Assembly: GCA_021545625.1 (NCBI GenBank)
Contig: JAJRVH010000096.1
Span: forward strand, 1 to 9,904
Reading direction: 5' to 3'
From: Zetaproteobacteria bacterium
GTDB taxonomy: Bacteria; Pseudomonadota; Zetaproteobacteria; Mariprofundales; Mariprofundaceae
Length of the DNA stretch: 9,904 nt
Shown piece after piece: positions 7,110 to 9,904 of the stretch. Below the pieces are notes generated by a model. That model was not told the origin of the DNA. It searched no databases and worked only from the letters and a program-made list of their open reading frames with translations. A program made the translations under genes and the position numbers. How positions within the stretch are numbered: position 1 is the first letter of the stretch; the number at the start of each line of letters is the position of its first letter.

Positions 7110-7189
7110 GCTTCAGCGCGCCGAACATGCCGGCCGGCAGTCTCACCACCGCATCGCCCCCGCAGGGCACGCCGGAACGGTTGCCGGTG
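7110..7189. other. Convergent intergenic region between the phospholipase-like gene and bluB
   Basis: Eighty bases between two converging genes, where a bidirectional terminator would be expected. I see a short palindrome TGCCGGCCGGCA (7128-7139) and a small GCCC/GGGC hairpin near 7156, but no stem followed by a T-run. On the minus strand a short G/C-ending codon frame reads VVRLPAGMFGALKP and stops being coding-like at the end of the plus-strand gene; this may be chance or the remnant of a gene. Confidence 0.3.
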
Positions 7190-7840
7190 TCACGGATAGC
7201 GGTTCTCGCCGATCATCGGCTGCAACGGACGACGCGCGCGCCAGCCCTGCTGCTCCAGCATCGGGACATCGTAAAAGGCAGGGACCGGGCCGAGGCACAA
7301 CAGCGCGATCGGCTGCGCGCCTGCCGGACAGCCGAGCATCTCCGCCACATCGGCAGGATCGAAGAACGACACCCAGCCCATGCCGAGGTTCTCGGCGCGG
7401 GCAGCCAGCCACATGTTCTCGATCGCGCACGACACCGAACACAGCGCCATCGCCTCCGGCATCGTGCGGCGGCCAAAGACCGTGCCGTCATCGGGCGCCA
7501 GCACGACCGCAATCAGTTCGGCGCATTCGCGAATGCCTTCAACTTTCAGCCGCAGGAATTCATCGGCCTGGCTGCCCATGGCCTCCGCCGTACGCGCCTT
7601 TTCGAAGGCCACGAGATCCGCCAGCCGCCCGCGCAGGGACGCATCGGTGACGCGCACGAAACGCCACGGCTGCATGAAGCCGACGGAAGGGGCCGCATGC
7701 GCGGCCTCAAGGATGCGGGCCAGCGTTTCCGGCGCCACCTCTCCACCCGCGAAATGACGCATATCGCGCCGCGCATGGATCACGCGATACACGGTATCGC
7801 GCTCGGACTGCGTAAATTCAGTCGACACCGTGGAAGGCAT
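7190..7840 (-). CDS. bluB: 5,6-dimethylbenzimidazole synthase
   Basis: BluB is a nitroreductase-fold flavoenzyme that breaks down reduced FMN with oxygen to give DMB, the lower ligand of cobalamin and the substrate of CobT. From the ATG at 7840 the protein has 216 residues. Typical features are VIHARRDMRHF (20-30), APSVGFMQPWRF (50-61), LAPDDGTVFGRRTMPE (114-129), CAIENMWLAARAENLGMGWVSFF (138-160, given as a span) and the C-terminal GENRYP. D26 and S158 appear to match the Asp32 and Ser167 needed for activity in the Sinorhizobium enzyme. The start is not certain: an ATG at 7876 would add 12 residues with no ribosome binding site, and a GTG at 7828 is also possible. With 7840 the gene overlaps the ferredoxin gene by 23 bases, which suggests coupled translation. 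It is the last minus-strand gene before the inserted plus-strand gene. Its presence implies DMB synthesis under oxic conditions. Confidence 0.94.
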   Translation of the reverse strand: MPSTVSTEFTQSERDTVYRVIHARRDMRHFAGGEVAPETLARILEAAHAAPSVGFMQPWRFVRVTDASLRGRLADLVAFEKARTAEAMGSQADEFLRLKVEGIRECAELIAVVLAPDDGTVFGRRTMPEAMALCSVSCAIENMWLAARAENLGMGWVSFFDPADVAEMLGCPAGAQPIALLCLGPVPAFYDVPMLEQQGWRARRPLQPMIGENRYP

Positions 7841-8135
7841 ACTCGGCCACCGGCTCCCCGCCCCTGAAATGCTCATCGACGATGCGGTCGATCTTTTCCT
7901 CGGTCAGCCCGCAGTACCAGACGCCGTCCGGATGCACGACCATGATCGGCCCCTGCTGGCAGACGCCCAGACAGCCGGCGCGGTTGACGCGCACGGCATC
8001 TTCATCGCCCATGATCAGCCCTGCCTTCGCCACCCGCTCCTTCAGGTAATTGAGCAGCGGCATATTCTCGCCGCAGGACTTGCCGCAACAGAAGATGGCA
8101 TGACGTTTGTAATACGGCATGGTCGGCTTGTTCAT
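7818..8135 (-). CDS. Thioredoxin-like [2Fe-2S] ferredoxin
   Basis: A 105-residue cytoplasmic iron-sulfur protein of the thioredoxin-fold [2Fe-2S] ferredoxin type. FCCGKSCGEN (15-24) supplies C16 or C17 and C21, and the second pair C55 and C59 lies in GCLGVCQQGP (54-63), the usual CxxxC arrangement. VHPDGVWYCGLTEEKIDRIVDEH (67-89, as a span) is the typical C-terminal part of single-domain members. C75 is extra. The start at 8135 is chosen because AAGGAG lies 8 bases upstream and the 24 extra residues of the longer frame look like non-coding sequence. The gene follows btuF after 55 bases and overlaps bluB by 23. Such ferredoxins recur in B12 gene clusters, but the electron acceptor is not established to my knowledge. 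Donor for flavin reduction at BluB or for cob(II)alamin reduction are reasonable guesses, no more. Confidence 0.9.
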   Translation of the reverse strand: MNKPTMPYYKRHAIFCCGKSCGENMPLLNYLKERVAKAGLIMGDEDAVRVNRAGCLGVCQQGPIMVVHPDGVWYCGLTEEKIDRIVDEHFRGGEPVAEYAFHGVD

Positions 8136-8143
8136 ATTTCTCA

Positions 8144-8149
8144 CTCCTT
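8144..8149 (-). promoter_or_regulatory. Ribosome binding site of the ferredoxin gene
   Basis: AAGGAG on the minus strand, 8 bases before the ATG at 8135. It fixes the start of the ferredoxin and shows that this gene, unlike its neighbours, does not depend on translational coupling. Confidence 0.75.
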
Positions 8150-8154
8150 CGGCC

Positions 8155-8172
8155 GTCGCCCGGGACGGCGAC
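8155..8172. repeat. Inverted repeat in the btuF-ferredoxin gap
   Basis: A perfect 6-base stem, GTCGCC and GGCGAC, around a 6-base loop. It fills much of the 55-base gap (8136-8190), the longest between co-directed genes here. No T-run follows, so a complete terminator is unlikely; a weak attenuating or RNA-stabilising hairpin is possible, and so is chance in GC-rich DNA. Confidence 0.4.
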
Positions 8173-8190
8173 TTCGCTTCGTGCCGCACT

Positions 8191-9009
8191 TTAACGCGCC
8201 GCGGCATCCGCTTCGACCCTTTTGCCGGCCAGCGCTCGTTGCAGCAGCTCCAGTCCGTCGAGCAGGCGCGGGCCGGGCCTGTGCATCAGATCCGGGTCAA
8301 TCACGACAAAACGGATATCGTTCCCGAGCCAGCGCCTCCAGAAACGCCTGCGCGCGGCAGGATCGCGCTGTTCGACCGGGATTACGATCAGCTCGGGAGC
8401 TGCCCGCACCACCGATTCGACATTGACCCGCGGCGTTTCCATTGGCACGCCGGCAAACACATTCTCCCCGCCCGCCTCGCGGATCATGTCGCTGATAAAG
8501 CTCGGACCGCCGGCCGTGATCAGCGGATCGTACCAGATCTCGTAAAACACCCGCGTGCCGGGATGCACATGCCGACGCACCTGCTGCAGACGGCGCTGCA
8601 GGGAGGCGACAAGCGCGCCGGCCTGCAGCCGCCTGCCGGTCATCTCCCCCAGTGCCAGAAGATCGGCGAAAATATCCGCGAAGCTGTCGGGGCCGGACTC
8701 AACAATGCGGACGTCGGCCTTTTCGAGCATGGCCACGCCCTTGACGTTGCGGTTCATGACCACCGCGAGATCCGGATGCAGGCGCAGCGCCGCCTCGACA
8801 TGAATGCCTTCGTAGGAACCGACGCGCGGCAGCTTTTTCGCCGCTTCCGGATAATCGCAATACGATACCGCGCCGACAATCTGGTCGCCGGCACCGATCG
8901 CGTACAGCATTTCGCAGGCATGCGGCGCCAGCGCCAGAATGCGATGCTGCGCCTGCGCCGTGACCGGCAACGCCCACAGGCCCACAAGCAACAGCAGGAC
9001 GCGCTTCAT
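8191..9009 (-). CDS. btuF: BtuF-like periplasmic cobalamin-binding protein
   Basis: A 272-residue substrate-binding protein of the helical-backbone (TroA/BtuF) class, expected to take B12 from the outer-membrane receptor and deliver it to a BtuCD-type permease. Residues 1-20 are a signal peptide cleaved after AQA; there is no lipobox cysteine, so it should be a soluble periplasmic protein. RILALAPHACEMLYAIGAG (23-41) is the standard N-terminal motif of the family. RVGSYEGIHVEAALRLHPDL (62-81) aligns with E. coli BtuF and holds E72, and VNVESVVRAAPELIVI (195-210) holds E198; the two lobes' glutamates dock the permease. FYEIWYDPLITAGG (155-168) resembles the E. coli B12-site segment. HRPGPRLLDGLELL (243-256) is the usual C-terminal motif. 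The ATG overlaps the tonB stop as ATGA. No permease or ATPase gene is visible in the window. Confidence 0.92.
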   Translation of the reverse strand: MKRVLLLLVGLWALPVTAQAQHRILALAPHACEMLYAIGAGDQIVGAVSYCDYPEAAKKLPRVGSYEGIHVEAALRLHPDLAVVMNRNVKGVAMLEKADVRIVESGPDSFADIFADLLALGEMTGRRLQAGALVASLQRRLQQVRRHVHPGTRVFYEIWYDPLITAGGPSFISDMIREAGGENVFAGVPMETPRVNVESVVRAAPELIVIPVEQRDPAARRRFWRRWLGNDIRFVVIDPDLMHRPGPRLLDGLELLQRALAGKRVEADAAAR

Positions 9010-9596
9010 TGCAGGCGAAACACAACCGGCAGGCGATAACGCCCGTCGGAGAGCGGCAGATTGCCGACCGATGCAATGCCCTGTCGGGCGGCGCGGTCCA
9101 GCAGCGGATAGCCGGTCGAGGCCAGCTGTTCGATAGCGCCCAGCTTCTGCTCGCGCACCGTCAGGCGGAATTCGGCCCGTCCCTGCCAGCCGTGGCGCCG
9201 GGCCTGCAATGGATAACGGACGGCTGCCAGTATCATGCGCTGCACATGTTCGGGCAATCCCTGACCCCCCTGTTTCACGGGCGCGGCTCCGGCCGGCGGC
9301 CGCGCCGGAGCGACAGGCTGCGGCCGGCGGCGCTGAGGCCCTGCGCGACGCTCAGGTGCCGGTGCCTGCGGCCAAACTGCCTGCTGCCGAACCAGCTGCG
9401 CGGGGCTCGGATGCGGCGCGGCCCTGCCTTGTTTCGGCAGGGGTGCAGGCTGCAGCAGGTCAACCCTCAGCGCTCCCGGCTCGGCCCGGACACTGACATC
9501 GCCGGAACGCTCCGGCATGATGAACAGGGCCAGCGCATGCAGGCCGCCGGCTGCGAGAAGTGCAACCAGCAAGCGTGCCTGCGCCGGCCCCGGCAT
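9006..9596 (-). CDS. tonB: TonB-family energy transducer
   Basis: A 196-residue TonB-like protein that would carry proton-motive energy from ExbB/ExbD to the B12 receptor. One N-terminal membrane segment spans about residues 8-27 and includes H20, at the position of the functionally essential TonB His20 of E. coli. A Pro/Ala/Arg-rich linker (about 49-108) would cross the periplasm. A TonB C-terminal domain follows (about 118-196) with AAVRYPLQARRHGWQGRAEF (124-143), STGYPLLDRAA (160-170) and LPVVFRLQ (189-196). The ATG shares its A with the last base of the btuB stop (TGATG), and the stop overlaps the btuF start (ATGA). This tight position between receptor and binding protein marks it as a private TonB for B12 uptake. 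No exbB or exbD is in the window, so it must use partners coded elsewhere. Confidence 0.9.
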   Translation of the reverse strand: MPGPAQARLLVALLAAGGLHALALFIMPERSGDVSVRAEPGALRVDLLQPAPLPKQGRAAPHPSPAQLVRQQAVWPQAPAPERRAGPQRRRPQPVAPARPPAGAAPVKQGGQGLPEHVQRMILAAVRYPLQARRHGWQGRAEFRLTVREQKLGAIEQLASTGYPLLDRAARQGIASVGNLPLSDGRYRLPVVFRLQ

Positions 9597-9904
9597 CAGA
9601 ACTGCGCGCTCAGGCCCGCATACCAGGCCCGTCCCGGCACACCGTAGCCGGAAACTTCTTCATACTGCTTGTTTTCGAGGTTCTCGACCCGCCCCTTCAG
9701 GCGCCAGGTATCGTTCACGGCATAGGCAAGGCGCGCGGAGGTCGTATGATAGCCTGCCATCGGGCGGGTGTTGCCTGTCGAGGAAAAACGCGGCCCGACC
9801 ACGTCCAGCTGCGCCTCGGCATGCCATGCGCCGGCATCGGCGCCGATCACGAAACTGCCCGAGTCGCGGGCGCGACGCGGCAGCAAATCGCCGCTGACCG
9901 TGTC
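9596..9904 (-). CDS. btuB: BtuB-like TonB-dependent outer-membrane receptor, C-terminal end only
   Basis: The last 102 residues of an outer-membrane beta-barrel; the plug domain, the TonB box and most of the barrel lie beyond the right edge. Alternating strands such as SFVIGADAGAWHAEAQLDVV, TTSARLAYAVN and TWRLKGRVENLENKQYEE are typical of the end of TonB-dependent receptors. The pattern RVENLENKQYEE...GYGVPGRAWYAGLSAQF and the final phenylalanine, recognised by the barrel assembly machinery, are characteristic. The match to BtuB rather than another receptor rests on the context (tonB, btuF, bluB) and on the general resemblance of the tail to BtuB. The stop shares one base with the tonB start. 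Any riboswitch in front of it would lie outside the window. Confidence 0.85.
   Translation of the reverse strand, partial: DTVSGDLLPRRARDSGSFVIGADAGAWHAEAQLDVVGPRFSSTGNTRPMAGYHTTSARLAYAVNDTWRLKGRVENLENKQYEEVSGYGVPGRAWYAGLSAQF

Noticed and set aside
7119..7145. Direct repeats marking ends of an insertion around the plus-strand gene
   Set aside because: Short GCCGGC-rich matches occur near 6067-6084 and 7128-7139, but they are too short and too common in this DNA to count as target-site duplications. No transposase or terminal inverted repeat is seen.
1..9904. CRISPR array, tRNA, rRNA or insertion sequence
   Set aside because: No repeat-spacer pattern, cloverleaf-like segment, rRNA sequence or transposase was seen on either strand; the window is almost fully occupied by the genes listed.

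Overview
The window is a compact vitamin B12 (cobalamin) locus from a high-GC Gram-negative bacterium. A TonB-dependent outer-membrane receptor, a TonB protein, a periplasmic binding protein and an oxygen-dependent BluB point to a diderm, oxygen-using organism. A beta- or gammaproteobacterium is my best guess; no marker in the window settles the taxon. All genes but one lie on the minus strand, so transcription of the B12 genes runs from right to left.

Right part (9904 down to 7190), uptake and lower-ligand synthesis: the C-terminal end of a BtuB-like receptor (cut by the window edge), a dedicated TonB-like energy transducer, a BtuF-like periplasmic B12-binding protein, a small thioredoxin-like [2Fe-2S] ferredoxin, and BluB, which makes 5,6-dimethylbenzimidazole (DMB) from reduced flavin and oxygen. 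btuB/tonB and tonB/btuF overlap by 1 and 4 bases. A 55-base gap precedes the ferredoxin, whose end overlaps bluB.

Middle (7189 to 6036), the odd part: a plus-strand gene for a secreted protein with a zinc-dependent phospholipase C / P1-nuclease-like motif sits between bluB and cobQ, opposed to everything else. It is visibly richer in A+T than its neighbours and has its own ribosome binding site. It looks like a later insertion into the B12 locus.

Left part (6035 down to 1), corrinoid completion: cobQ, cbiB, cobD, cobU, cobT, cobC and cobS (cut by the left edge), mostly joined by ATGA or similar overlaps. Together they take cobyrinic acid a,c-diamide to cobalamin. CobQ makes cobyric acid. CobD makes aminopropanol phosphate and CbiB attaches it. 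CobU activates the product to adenosylcobinamide-GDP. CobT activates DMB to alpha-ribazole phosphate, CobS joins the two halves, and CobC removes the phosphate. Corrin-ring genes, cobalt chelatase, the adenosyltransferase, CobB/CbiA and the BtuCD permease are not in the window.

The set is mostly a well-known pathway. The parts worth a second look are the inserted phospholipase-like gene, the ferredoxin coupled to bluB, and the private TonB.
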